Source: Arthrobacter globiformis
GTDB lineage: Bacteria > Actinomycetota > Actinomycetes > Actinomycetales > Micrococcaceae
Direction of reading: 5' to 3'
NCBI RefSeq assembly: GCF_030817195.1
Contig: NZ_JAUSYZ010000001.1
Coordinates: 5,022,001-5,086,000, forward strand
Length of the DNA: 64,000 nt
Positions 8,344-17,043 of the stretch are shown one piece after another. Both the position numbers and the translations under genes were made by a program. Within the stretch, counting starts at the first letter, position 1, and each line of letters opens with the position of its first letter. Below the pieces are notes generated by a model that was not told the DNA's origin, did no database searches, and was given only the letters and a program-made list of their open reading frames with translations.

Positions 8344-9343
8344 CGTGAACCACACTGAAGGGCTCCCTACTGCTTCGGTGGTGATCTGCTCCTACACGGA
8401 AGACCGGTGGGACAGGCTGATGGCCGCCGTCGAATCCGTCCGCGCCCAAACCGTGCGGCCGCAGCAGACGATCGTGGTGGTCGACTACAACGTGGATCTC
8501 TACAAAAGGCTCATCTTTACGGTGGACGATGTCGTGCTCCTGGAGAACACCGGTCCCAAAGGCCTCTCGGGAGCCCGGAACACGGGGGCCGCGGCGGCGA
8601 CTGCCGGCGTCGTTGCCTTCCTCGATGACGACGCAGTGGCGGCCCCGGACTGGCTGGAGCGGCTGACGGCCCTCTACGACGACCCCGACGTACTGGCCGT
8701 GGGCGGACGCGTCGTGCCGGAATGGGAAACAAGCCGGCCAGCCTATTTCGGCGAGGAGCTCGACTGGATCATCGGCTGCACGCACCGCGGCATGCCCAAG
8801 GTGGCGGCCGAGGTGCGCAACGTCATCGGCGCCAACATGTCCTTCCGCTCCCAGGTCCTCCAGGTGGTGGGAGGTTTCAACACTTCCCTAGGCCGCCAGA
8901 ACTCGCTGCCACTGGGCTGCGAGGAGACGGAAATCTGCATCAGGGCGGCCATCGGTTCGCCCGGTGGCCGGGTGGTGTACGAACCGGCGGCACTGGTGAA
9001 CCATTTCGTTCCCGCCGAGCGGGGCACGCTGAGCTACATGCTGCGGCGCGCCTGGTCTGAGGGGATATCCAAAGCCCTGGTCAGCAAGATCGTCGGCCAC
9101 AAGCGCGCCCTGGGGCCCGAGCGCCGGTACGTCCGCAGCGTGCTGCCGCGCGCCGTGGCGGCGGGGATAGCGGGCAGGATCCGGGGAACGGACCCTGCCG
9201 GCCTGCGACGCGCAATGGCCACGGTCGCCGTGCTTGCCGTAACTACCTGCGGGTACATCCGGGGACGCCGCCTCCCCCTTGATCCGGCGGACGCGGGTCT
9301 CGCGCCGCACGAGCCACACGCCAGCTGGAGGGAAGTCAAATGA
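8336..9343 (+). CDS. Family 2 glycosyltransferase
   Basis: Second GT-A enzyme of the cluster. The domain starts TASVVICSYTEDRW, carries LSGARNTGAAAA and the metal-binding FLDDDAVAAPDW, and has an acidic catalytic region CEETEICIRA followed by a conserved downstream tryptophan region (AWSEG). A C-terminal hydrophobic segment near residues 290-312 may dock it to the membrane. Start is GTG 8336, overlapping the previous gene by 8 bases; GTG 8345 is an equally possible start. Sugar specificity is unknown. Confidence 0.83.
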   Translation: MNNVNHTEGLPTASVVICSYTEDRWDRLMAAVESVRAQTVRPQQTIVVVDYNVDLYKRLIFTVDDVVLLENTGPKGLSGARNTGAAAATAGVVAFLDDDAVAAPDWLERLTALYDDPDVLAVGGRVVPEWETSRPAYFGEELDWIIGCTHRGMPKVAAEVRNVIGANMSFRSQVLQVVGGFNTSLGRQNSLPLGCEETEICIRAAIGSPGGRVVYEPAALVNHFVPAERGTLSYMLRRAWSEGISKALVSKIVGHKRALGPERRYVRSVLPRAVAAGIAGRIRGTDPAGLRRAMATVAVLAVTTCGYIRGRRLPLDPADAGLAPHEPHASWREVK

Positions 9344-9404
9344 TCCGGATGCATCCGCAGTACACCCCTGTCCGTAACGCCGATACCGCTGGAGGGTACG
9401 GGGC

Positions 9405-10505
9405 ATGAGCCAGTCCGAAAAAGACGTTCTGCGGGATTCGCTCCCGTCCACCGGCACCAGCTTCGATATCCACGGCCTCGTGGGCATCGATGTTGCCCCC
9501 GATACCCCCGGCGAAGCGCAGCTGCGGGACATGCTCGCTCCGTTCCTGGGACCGTCGCGGGCACCGCTCCGGCTGAACGTCAGCGCGGAAACAGAGGAGG
9601 TGGCGGAACAGTCGCACGCCGAGGACGCCTACCGGTTCACGCCGGACTCGCTCTACATCCCCGCGGACCGCGTCCAGGTCCAGGAAACACGCGACGGGTA
9701 CTCGGTCCAGGGCCGTGGCGAGCTGCTGACCGCCGTCATCCCCCTGCTGGACTGGCTCTGCATCAGGCAGAACGCCGCCATGATCCACGCGGCGGTGGTC
9801 GACTTCCGCGGCTCGGGAGTCCTCCTTCCCGCCTGGGGCGGCGTGGGCAAAACCAGCACCGTCGCGAAGCTCGTAGCCATGCCCGGCGTGCGGTTCATGG
9901 CCGATGACTGGGCCTTCCTGGATGCCGGCGGCATGCTCATGGGCTACGCGAAGCCGATGTTCCTCAAGCCGCACCACCGCAGGATCTACCCCGAGGTGTT
10001 CAGCGGTGCCCGCAAGCCCCTCGCCCCGGGCTGGCTTACGAACACGGTGGCCCACCTCGCCACCGCCGTCCATCCGGTGATCGTCCGCTACCCGAAGACC
10101 GCCGCCTTCACGCGCCGCTGGTCCCCCGAGCACCGGATGGTTCATCCGGAGCTGGTCTTCGGGCAGGAGGGCATCTCGTCGGCGGCGCTCACCCGGCTGG
10201 CCATCTTCCTCGAACGCTATGACGGGTCCGAAGCCCGGCTGGAGACGCGAACCCGCGAATGGATGACTTCCCGCATCGTCGGGAACTTCCATTCGGAGCT
10301 ACCGGTGGTGTCACGGCGGCTGATCGAGGCGCTGGGTGCGACCGGCCTCGTTCCGCTGGAGGAGTTCTTCAGCCAGAAGGCGGCAGTGGTGCGCCGGGCC
10401 TTGGACGACGTGCCCTGCTCCCTGCTCCGGATTCCCGCCTCGTGGTCCGCAGACCGGACGTCCGACTACGTTGCCGGCCTGATCAGCTCCAAGCTGGAGG
10501 AGTGA
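9405..10505 (+). CDS. HprK-like P-loop protein in glycan cluster
   Basis: 366 residues. The middle part resembles the HPr kinase/PEP-carboxykinase-like P-loop fold: IHAAVVDFRGSGVLLPAWG, Walker A GGVGKTST (about 145-152) and an acidic strand MADDWAFL that matches the position of the HprK catalytic Asp. Full HprK features are lacking and there is no HPr gene nearby. It sits between glycosyltransferase genes, one base from the next start, so it probably serves polymer assembly, for example by phosphorylating a glycan, lipid or partner protein. That role is inference; HprK-related proteins do occur in other surface-polymer loci. Confidence 0.6.
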   Translation: MSQSEKDVLRDSLPSTGTSFDIHGLVGIDVAPDTPGEAQLRDMLAPFLGPSRAPLRLNVSAETEEVAEQSHAEDAYRFTPDSLYIPADRVQVQETRDGYSVQGRGELLTAVIPLLDWLCIRQNAAMIHAAVVDFRGSGVLLPAWGGVGKTSTVAKLVAMPGVRFMADDWAFLDAGGMLMGYAKPMFLKPHHRRIYPEVFSGARKPLAPGWLTNTVAHLATAVHPVIVRYPKTAAFTRRWSPEHRMVHPELVFGQEGISSAALTRLAIFLERYDGSEARLETRTREWMTSRIVGNFHSELPVVSRRLIEALGATGLVPLEEFFSQKAAVVRRALDDVPCSLLRIPASWSADRTSDYVAGLISSKLEE

Positions 10506-10506
10506 C

Positions 10507-12627
10507 GTGAGGGCCCACGTGAGCGACCTCGAGGTGTCCGTGGTGGTTCCTGCGCGGAATGCAGCCCGTTGGCTGGGCGAATGCCTGGAATCCATCCGAG
10601 CCGAAAAACCGCGGGAGATCATCGTGGTGGACGGCTGCTCCACGGACAACACGGTCGAGATCGCACGGTCCATGGGCGCCCGCGTCATCTCGGACGAAGG
10701 CCGCGGGCTGCCGGCAGCGCGGATGCTCGGCGTCAAGAACGCCCGCTCCGACCTCGTTGCCCTGATCGATGCCGACGTCGTCCTGCCGCCGGGCGCCCTG
10801 GGCGGGCTCCTGGATGAATTTAAGGCCTGCGGCTACGACGGTCTGCAGTTCGGCCTGGTCAGCGAAGCGGACGGCCCCGGGTACTGGGGCGCGGCCCTGG
10901 CCTGGCACCACATCAACAGCCGGGTCCGTTCCTGGTTCGGCGTGTGCGCCACCCTCATGTGCCGAAATGTCCTGCTGTCCGTGGCGTTCGATGACACCTT
11001 CCGCTCGGGTGAGGACATCGAGCTCAGGATCAGGCTCGAAGAGGCCGGCTACCGGCTTGGCGTTTCCAGCACCACCGCGGTGCGGCACCGGTTCATGGAC
11101 TCGTTCGACGCCGCCCGGGACCAGTGGCTCCAGGACGGCGCCGGGCTGGCCCGCACCGTCCGCAAGCACCCCGGCCGCGCCGGATGGCTGGTGCTGCTGC
11201 CGCTGCTGGCGACCATCCGCGGCGTCGGCTTGTCGCTGCTGCATGCGCCCCGGTTCCTGGCGTACTGGGCCTGCTTCCTCGTATACAACTACAGGTCGAT
11301 GTTCGGCGAGCTTATGCGGCCGTCCGGCGCCGGACTGTCCGTGGGCGGGAACGCGGCCTGGCTGACCGCCGCCCGGGTGGCCCCGATGGCCACCGGTTTC
11401 CTATTCTGGGCGCTGGCGGCGATCATGCTGCCGCCAGCGCAGCTCGGCATGGGTTCCGCCGTGGTGGCCGCAGCGCTCCTGACCGTGCAGCTGGGGATGT
11501 TGGGAGTGGGGCCGGCCACTCTGACCCTGCTCCCCGAACAGTCCGACGGCGGCCGCCGGCTGGTTGCCAGCAGCCTCCTCACCGTCGGGGTTTCCACCGT
11601 GATTTTGTCCGGTGCCGTGGCAGGGGTGACCTACGCGCTGGGGTCCGGTGTGGGCCTGGCCTGGAACGATCCCGTCCTGACCGGGTTGTTCGCCGCTACG
11701 GCCGTGTTTGCCGCGGCCGCGTACCAGCTGGACCATGTGGGCGTGGCACAGGAACGCTCCGACCGCACCCTGGTTAGGAGCCTTGCCCAGAGCGTGGTGC
11801 AGCTGGCTGTGCTGGCCCTTGCCCTCGCCGGCGGAATCCGGGAAGTGGCAGTGGTGGTCGGGGCGGTGGCCGCCGGAGCCCTGGCCAGTGTGGTCCTCGG
11901 GCTCCGCCAGCTCCAGCGCGCCAAGGTGTCACCCGACTGGAAGCACGGGTTCCGCGTCGGACCGGCCCTGCGGCTGCTGAAGCCCGGCCTGCCGAACCAT
12001 GCGCTGATGCTCGCCGACCGCGCCCCCGGCTACCTCCTGCCGTTGATCGTGGCCGCCGTCCTCGGCCCGGCCGCCACGGCATCCTGGTACATGGTGTGGA
12101 TGATGGCGTCAGCGATCTTCTTTGTGCCCCAGTCCGCCGGGTTCTCGCTGCAGACCGCACTGGCCGGCGACAGGTCACGTCCCGGGCTGGTCTCGTCGGC
12201 GCTCAAGGCCAGCCTCGGCTTCACGCTGGCCGCCGCTGTGATGTTGCTGGCCGCCGGCCCCTTCCTTCTTCGCTTCCTTGGCCCGGAATATGCCGCCGCC
12301 GCCATCCTGCTTCCCGTCCTGGTGCCGGCCCTGCTGCTGGGCTGCGTCACCCAGGTCTACTTCGGCCTGTGCCGTGCCCGGGGCCGGCTCGCCGAAGCTA
12401 CGTCGGTGGCGGTGTCCGCAGCCGTCCTCATCGTGGTCCCGGCCGCCTTCGCCGCCCAACAGTTCGGCCTCACCGGCGTCTCGGCCCTCTGGTCCGCCGC
12501 TCAGGCCGCCGCAGCCCTGGTGGCCGTCTGGCGCCTCAGGATGCTGACCACCGCAATGCCCGCCGCTGGACCGGTCCAGGTTGCATCAGCGGTCCTTAAC
12601 CAGCCGACCGAATTCGAGAAGCCATGA
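10507..12627 (+). CDS. GT2 glycosyltransferase fused to a polysaccharide flippase
   Basis: One 706-residue chain holds two proteins that are usually separate. Residues about 8-240 are a GT-A family 2 domain (VSVVVPARNAARWL, IIVVDGCSTDNT, LIDADVVLPPG, GEDIELRIRLEEAG). From about 245 onward come hydrophobic segments, and from about 285 a multi-helix region resembling Wzx/MATE-type lipid-linked glycan exporters, with about 12 predicted spans. No stop, frameshift or internal start with a good ribosome site separates them. The product could add a sugar and translocate the same lipid-linked intermediate. It overlaps the next gene by ATGA. Confidence 0.75.
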   Translation: MRAHVSDLEVSVVVPARNAARWLGECLESIRAEKPREIIVVDGCSTDNTVEIARSMGARVISDEGRGLPAARMLGVKNARSDLVALIDADVVLPPGALGGLLDEFKACGYDGLQFGLVSEADGPGYWGAALAWHHINSRVRSWFGVCATLMCRNVLLSVAFDDTFRSGEDIELRIRLEEAGYRLGVSSTTAVRHRFMDSFDAARDQWLQDGAGLARTVRKHPGRAGWLVLLPLLATIRGVGLSLLHAPRFLAYWACFLVYNYRSMFGELMRPSGAGLSVGGNAAWLTAARVAPMATGFLFWALAAIMLPPAQLGMGSAVVAAALLTVQLGMLGVGPATLTLLPEQSDGGRRLVASSLLTVGVSTVILSGAVAGVTYALGSGVGLAWNDPVLTGLFAATAVFAAAAYQLDHVGVAQERSDRTLVRSLAQSVVQLAVLALALAGGIREVAVVVGAVAAGALASVVLGLRQLQRAKVSPDWKHGFRVGPALRLLKPGLPNHALMLADRAPGYLLPLIVAAVLGPAATASWYMVWMMASAIFFVPQSAGFSLQTALAGDRSRPGLVSSALKASLGFTLAAAVMLLAAGPFLLRFLGPEYAAAAILLPVLVPALLLGCVTQVYFGLCRARGRLAEATSVAVSAAVLIVVPAAFAAQQFGLTGVSALWSAAQAAAALVAVWRLRMLTTAMPAAGPVQVASAVLNQPTEFEKP

Positions 12628-14648
12628 CACCTGAACCCACCTCCACCGCACCGGCAGCGCCACCGGCCCCTCCGACGCCGGCGCCGCCCTCGCATGCCCC
12701 GCACCGGCACGCCGAGCCAAAGCGCGGCGAAACGCAGCACGGCAGCGGCCACCACGACGCTAAGCACGGTGACACTAAACACGGTGACACCAAGCACGGC
12801 GGGCACGCCGAAATCAAGCACAGCGGTGCCAGGCGCGGCGGGGCTGAACCGCCCGCCGTCGTCCGTCATGGCCCCACGCCGCCGTGGAAACTGGTGGCAC
12901 TGGCTGCTTTGGCAGCCGCTGCCCTGGCCCTCGGAATCTGGAGCCTGCTGAGTGTGGATACGGCGCGGATTGGCGGGACGGGGCTCGTGGAGGCGGTGCC
13001 GCCGGCCTTCTTCGTAGCCATCTTCCTCAGCCTGACCGGGTTCGTGGCAACGCTTAACCTGCGCCGACACACCCCGGTGCTGCTGGCCACCCAGGTGCTT
13101 GTCCTCGTGGTGATCCTGCACGCCGCCGACCCCATCGTCCACGGCCTGCCCCGGCTGACGGCCAGTTACCGGCACCTTGGCGTCGCCGACTACATTGCCA
13201 GCTCCGGGCAGCTGGACACGAGCCTCGACGCCTACTTCAACTGGCCCGGATTCTTTTCTCTTCTGGGGCTGCTGTCCGGTGCCACCGGCGTCGGGGACCT
13301 GATGGGGATCGCCACGTGGGCACCCCTTGGAATGAACCTGCTGCTGCTGGCGCCGCTCCTGGCCCTGGCCAGGCGGCTTACCTCCCACCCCCGGCAGGCA
13401 TGGGCCGGCGTGTGGCTCTTCTACCTGGCCAGCTGGGTGGGGCAGGACTACCTCGCGCCGCAGGCCTACGCCTTCCTGCTCCTGGTCACACTGGTCGCAT
13501 GCCTCCTGAGCGCCTTCAGCGGCTGGGCCTGGCCGACCGGCAGCAACCGCTTCACGCGGTTCCTGGCCCATCATGTGACCCGGCTTGATCCGACTGTCCC
13601 ACACCAGGGCATGTCCAGCCCGCCGCCGGCGGACACCGCAATCCTGCTGGTCATCAGCGCCGGCCTCCTCGTGGCCATGACGGCCTCGCACCAGCTCACA
13701 CCCTTCGCGGCCATCCCGATCCTCGCCGTGTTCCTCCTGAGCGGCCGGCTCCGGATGCCGTCCCTGCCGATTCTTGCAGCGGTGCTGTCGTCCGGGTGGC
13801 TCGTGTTTGTGGCGAGCGACTTCTTTGACGGCCACCTGGCCCAGCTGTTCGGATCGTTCGGCGACGTCGAGGGCCACACCCTGGGGGTCGTGACGCAGAG
13901 GGTTGGCGGCAGCGACCCCCACGTGCTGGTGGTTTACACCCGGCTGGCCGAAGTGGCCCTGGTTTGGCTACTGGCCGCACTCGGGGCCTTCATGGCGCAC
14001 CGGCGCCGCACAGCCTGGCTCACCGCGGCGCTCGGGGCACTTGCTCCACTCACCCTCATTCCCGGCCAGCCTTACGGCGGCGAACTGCTGCTCCGCCTGT
14101 ACCTGTTCAGCCTGCCGTTCGCCGCCTGCCTCGCCGTACTGACGCTCCTGCCGGACCGTCCCGGCGGTCCCGGCTGGCGCCGGGCGTTTGCGCTGCTGGT
14201 GATGGGAGCCGTCCTTGCATCCACCACCGTGGTCAGCCGGTACGGCAACGACAGCATGGAAAAGTTCACGCCGGACGAAATCTCACTGGTCAACCAGCTC
14301 TACGCGACGGCGCCGGCGGGATCGGTCCTCATTGAGGTGGTGCACGACACTCCGTGGAAGTTCCAGAAGTACGCTGACTACGACTACCGCGCCCTGCTTC
14401 TGGCCGAGCCGAGGCCTGGCGCGGGACCGCTGTCCTGCGATCCGGCCAACAGGATCGCCGAGCAGTCAGGTGCCTACCTGATCGTCACCACCAGCCAGAA
14501 GCGGGCCGCGGACCTGCTCGAAACAACACCCCCCGGGGACATTGACCGCTTCATCGCCACCTGCGGCAGTTCGCCGGGCTGGTCGAAGCTGTTTGAGAAC
14601 ACCGGTGGCGTGGTCTTCCACATTCAAGGAGCAGGCAATGGCAATTGA
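12624..14648 (+). CDS. Polytopic membrane protein, polymerase or GT-C like
   Basis: 674 residues. The first ~90 are hydrophilic, Pro/Ala-rich, then His/Lys-rich with near-repeats of KHGDT (about 45-60). They are followed by ten or more hydrophobic helices (about 92-525) and a C-terminal soluble region of about 140 residues that begins near FTPDEISLVNQLY. An Asp-rich loop after the first helices and the topology resemble glycan polymerases or GT-C glycosyltransferases; no exact family can be named. ATGA overlap with the flippase fusion gene and an 11-base overlap with the next gene indicate strict co-translation. Confidence 0.6.
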   Translation: MTPEPTSTAPAAPPAPPTPAPPSHAPHRHAEPKRGETQHGSGHHDAKHGDTKHGDTKHGGHAEIKHSGARRGGAEPPAVVRHGPTPPWKLVALAALAAAALALGIWSLLSVDTARIGGTGLVEAVPPAFFVAIFLSLTGFVATLNLRRHTPVLLATQVLVLVVILHAADPIVHGLPRLTASYRHLGVADYIASSGQLDTSLDAYFNWPGFFSLLGLLSGATGVGDLMGIATWAPLGMNLLLLAPLLALARRLTSHPRQAWAGVWLFYLASWVGQDYLAPQAYAFLLLVTLVACLLSAFSGWAWPTGSNRFTRFLAHHVTRLDPTVPHQGMSSPPPADTAILLVISAGLLVAMTASHQLTPFAAIPILAVFLLSGRLRMPSLPILAAVLSSGWLVFVASDFFDGHLAQLFGSFGDVEGHTLGVVTQRVGGSDPHVLVVYTRLAEVALVWLLAALGAFMAHRRRTAWLTAALGALAPLTLIPGQPYGGELLLRLYLFSLPFAACLAVLTLLPDRPGGPGWRRAFALLVMGAVLASTTVVSRYGNDSMEKFTPDEISLVNQLYATAPAGSVLIEVVHDTPWKFQKYADYDYRALLLAEPRPGAGPLSCDPANRIAEQSGAYLIVTTSQKRAADLLETTPPGDIDRFIATCGSSPGWSKLFENTGGVVFHIQGAGNGN

Positions 14649-15051
14649 TCGTAAACACATCGCTTGGGTGGTGGCCGCCGTCGCCGTCGCCGCTGTGCCG
14701 CTGTCGTTTTTCGGTCCGGAGGGACTGCGGATGGTGGTCATCGGCCTCCTGATGCTCGCCGGACCGGGAACGGCGCTGGTGCTCTACATTCGGCTCGGCT
14801 CCGCCGGCACCGACGCCGACGGTGCCGACGGTGCTGGCGCCCACCGCTCGGCCGTGCAGAGCACCCTTCCGCTGGCCATCTCAATCGCCGTGGCATCAAG
14901 CCTGGCCCTGTCCACGATCGTGGCCACGGCCATGGTCTTTGCCCGGATGTGGTCCCCGCCGGTGGCAGTGCTGATGCTGTCGCTCATCACCCTCCTCCTG
15001 CTGGCCCTCGGAGCCAAGAGGTTCCCGGTCTCTGCGGCGGGTGCATCATGA
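14638..15051 (+). CDS. Small membrane protein of the glycan cluster
   Basis: 137 residues with about four hydrophobic helices and a short Gly/Ala/Asp linker (GTDADGADGAGAH) between the second and third. Start ATG 14638 is set by AAGGAG at 14627-14632; a longer upstream frame would only translate the end of the previous gene. It overlaps that gene by 11 bases. No family recognised. A scaffold or chain-length role with the polymerase-like protein is a guess from position. Confidence 0.6.
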   Translation: MAIDRKHIAWVVAAVAVAAVPLSFFGPEGLRMVVIGLLMLAGPGTALVLYIRLGSAGTDADGADGAGAHRSAVQSTLPLAISIAVASSLALSTIVATAMVFARMWSPPVAVLMLSLITLLLLALGAKRFPVSAAGAS

Positions 15052-15218
15052 TCATCTTTTTGGCTGGTCTTGCCACCGTCGTGGCGGTGGTCACGTGTGA
15101 TGCCTTGCGCATTGTTCGGCCGGATGCCCCCCTGCCGAAAGCCGCGGTGTACGCCGCAGCGGCTCTCCTTTCCCTAATCTGCGTTTCGCTTCTGACCAGG
15201 CTGATCCAACTGCTTTGA
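15048..15218 (+). CDS. 56-residue two-helix membrane protein
   Basis: ATG at 15048 overlaps the TGA of the previous gene as ATGA. The product, beginning MIIFLAGLATVVAV, has two hydrophobic helices (about 2-17 and 32-53) joined by a short basic loop with RIVRPD. No family is recognised. Coupled translation and the location at the end of the glycan operon make a membrane-complex accessory subunit likely. Confidence 0.55.
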   Translation: MIIFLAGLATVVAVVTCDALRIVRPDAPLPKAAVYAAAALLSLICVSLLTRLIQLL

Positions 15219-15317
15219 CGGCGTTTCGCTCCTGGCCGGCCTGCCCGGCTGCTGGACCGGGACCGGCACGCGGTGCCGGTGCACCCCCGAACCGAACATG
15301 ATAGTGAGGACTACCAA

Positions 15318-16052
15318 ATGAGCAAGCTGAAAAAACTAGGTACTCTGGGCACCATCGGCGTCCTGGTGACGGGCGGGCTGATCCTCGGCTCGTCACCTGC
15401 CAATGCGGTGACCTGCACCAATTCCAAGACGCTGCCAACAAACTCCCTGACCGGCACCACGGTAACGGCCACGAGCTTCGAGGCAGCTTCCTTCTCCCCG
15501 TTCGTCGCCACCACGGCGGGCACCGGAACGGCAACCGTCAGCACGTCGCAGCGTGTGTCCGGTACCTGTTCCGCGAAGCTGCACGTGACCTCGGACTCCG
15601 GTTCGCTGGCCAAGCTGTCCCTCTCCCTGGGCTCCGCCGTTAAGAAGGCCAACGCCGACGGCTGGTTCAATATCACCAGGGCGGGACTCACGGGCAACGA
15701 CGTCCCCTACCTGCGGTTCTTCACGAACGGCACGCGGATCGCGGACATCTACCGGTACAACAGCAACGGCCAGCTGTGGCTGCGCATCACGGCGCCCAAC
15801 GGCACGTTCTCCTACACCAAGCTGAAGTCCTCCACCATCCCGCTGAGCACCTGGCACCGGGCCCAGATGGAGGTCACGGCCAACGGCAGCGCCTCCACCG
15901 TCAAGGTGTGGTTTGACGGAGCACTGGAGTTCTCCAGCAGCGCCGTGAACCTCGGCGTCTCAAGCCTCACGCACGTGCAGCTTGGAGCGGAGCACTCCCG
16001 CCAGATGGGCGACGAATACATCGACAACGTCATCGTCAAGAAGACGTCCTAG
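15318..16052 (+). CDS. Secreted LamG/concanavalin-like protein
   Basis: 244 residues. Signal peptide 1-31 ends SPANA, and the mature part is a single beta-rich domain with SFEAASFSPFVATT, LRFFTNGTRIADIYRYNSNG and WFDGALEFSS, as in LamG-like or polysaccharide-lyase-like jelly rolls that bind glycans. The first Cys pair may form a disulphide. GTGAGGA precedes the ATG at 15318. It follows the glycan operon by 99 bases and is closed by a strong hairpin. Binding or modifying the secreted polymer is the likely job; no catalytic residues are evident. Confidence 0.65.
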   Translation: MSKLKKLGTLGTIGVLVTGGLILGSSPANAVTCTNSKTLPTNSLTGTTVTATSFEAASFSPFVATTAGTGTATVSTSQRVSGTCSAKLHVTSDSGSLAKLSLSLGSAVKKANADGWFNITRAGLTGNDVPYLRFFTNGTRIADIYRYNSNGQLWLRITAPNGTFSYTKLKSSTIPLSTWHRAQMEVTANGSASTVKVWFDGALEFSSSAVNLGVSSLTHVQLGAEHSRQMGDEYIDNVIVKKTS

Positions 16053-16069
16053 CTGCAGCGGGCACGTTT

Positions 16070-16112
16070 ACGGCACGGCAGGCGGTGGCCGGTAGTACGC
16101 CTGCCGTGCCGT
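16070..16112 (+). terminator. Intrinsic-type terminator after LamG-like gene
   Basis: A perfect 15-bp stem (16070-16084 with 16098-16112) and 13-base loop are followed by TCTGTGCT. It ends the polysaccharide cluster transcript. Confidence 0.75.
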
Positions 16113-16154
16113 TCTGTGCTCTGCGGAGCGGGCGCGTGCTGCGCGGGCGCGGAC

Positions 16155-16160
16155 TAGACT
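16155..16160 (+). promoter_or_regulatory. -10 box TAGACT, leaderless spacing
   Basis: TAGACT with a 7-base spacer to the ATG at 16168 predicts transcription starting at the first base of the start codon. No ribosome site precedes this gene. Confidence 0.6.
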
Positions 16161-16167
16161 CTCCCCC

Positions 16168-17043
16168 ATGGCCGTCTACCTCGATCCGCCGCTCTGGCCT
16201 GCCCACGAAACACTGTTTTCGCACCTGATTTCGGACACTTCCCTGGCGGAACTGCACGCCTTCGCCGCCGCCGCGGGCATCCCGGAGCGGGCATTCGACG
16301 GCGACCACTACGACGTTCCGCAGCGCCGCTATGACGATCTGGTGGCCGCCGGTGCCATCCCGGTGGAGGCCCGGGTCCTGGTCCGTAAACTCATCGCCAG
16401 CGGGCTCAGGATCCCGGCCCGCAGCCGAACCAAGTCCCTCAAGACTCCGCTGCTCAACCGTTGGAACATGGTGATGCCAGGCCATGACGCCCTGTTCCTG
16501 GACCTGCTGGACCGCTGGAGCGAGAGCCACCGCAGGTACCACGGCTGCACCCACCTGCTCGCCGTGCTCGAAGCCCTGGACCTGCTCACCGCACCCGCCC
16601 GGCCGCCGCGCACCGTGCTGCTGGCGGCCTGGTTCCACGACGCCGTCTACCGGGGAGTCGCCGGCGAGGACGAGGAGGAATCCGCCCGGCTCGCCGAGCT
16701 CAGGCTTGGCCAGGCCGGCCTCCCGCAGGCCGACGTGGACGAAGTGGCGCGGCTGGTCCGGCTCACCTCGGATCACCGGCCGGAGGCAGGGGACGACGAC
16801 GGCGCACTCCTCTGCGACGCCGACCTGTCAGTTCTGGGCGGAGAACCGGAGCCGTACGCCCGGTATGTGGCTGCGGTTCGGGAAGATTATGCGCACATCG
16901 GCGACGCCGATTTCGCGGCCGGAAGGGCCGCCGTCGTCCGCCAGCTGCTGGCCCTGGACCCGCTCTTCCATACGGAGCGGGCCCGAAGCCTGTGGCTGGA
17001 CGCCGCCCGGCGGAACCTGCAGGGCGAACTGGGTCAGCGGTAG
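16168..17043 (+). CDS. DUF4031 protein fused to an HD-type phosphohydrolase
   Basis: 291 residues in two parts. Residues 1-90 (AVYLDPPLWPAHETLFSHL, HYDVPQRRYDDLVAAGA) are a DUF4031 domain, a small actinobacterial family of unknown function. Residues about 105-290 match the predicted metal-dependent HD phosphohydrolase family, with histidines in YHGCTHL and the HD pair in AAWFHDAVYRG, plus a later Asp in CDADLSVLG. The fused chain suggests the DUF4031 part selects or senses the HD substrate. Leaderless promoter upstream; overlaps the convergent yccF-like gene by 10 bases. Confidence 0.75.
   Translation: MAVYLDPPLWPAHETLFSHLISDTSLAELHAFAAAAGIPERAFDGDHYDVPQRRYDDLVAAGAIPVEARVLVRKLIASGLRIPARSRTKSLKTPLLNRWNMVMPGHDALFLDLLDRWSESHRRYHGCTHLLAVLEALDLLTAPARPPRTVLLAAWFHDAVYRGVAGEDEEESARLAELRLGQAGLPQADVDEVARLVRLTSDHRPEAGDDDGALLCDADLSVLGGEPEPYARYVAAVREDYAHIGDADFAAGRAAVVRQLLALDPLFHTERARSLWLDAARRNLQGELGQR

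Noticed and set aside
12760..12830. Short tandem repeats considered as a CRISPR-like array
   Set aside because: The repeats are in frame, encode KHGDT and have no spacers.
12501..13922. 473-codon frame antisense to the polymerase-like gene
   Set aside because: Composition is Gly/Gln/His-rich shadow sequence; the plus strand has coupled genes and membrane helices.
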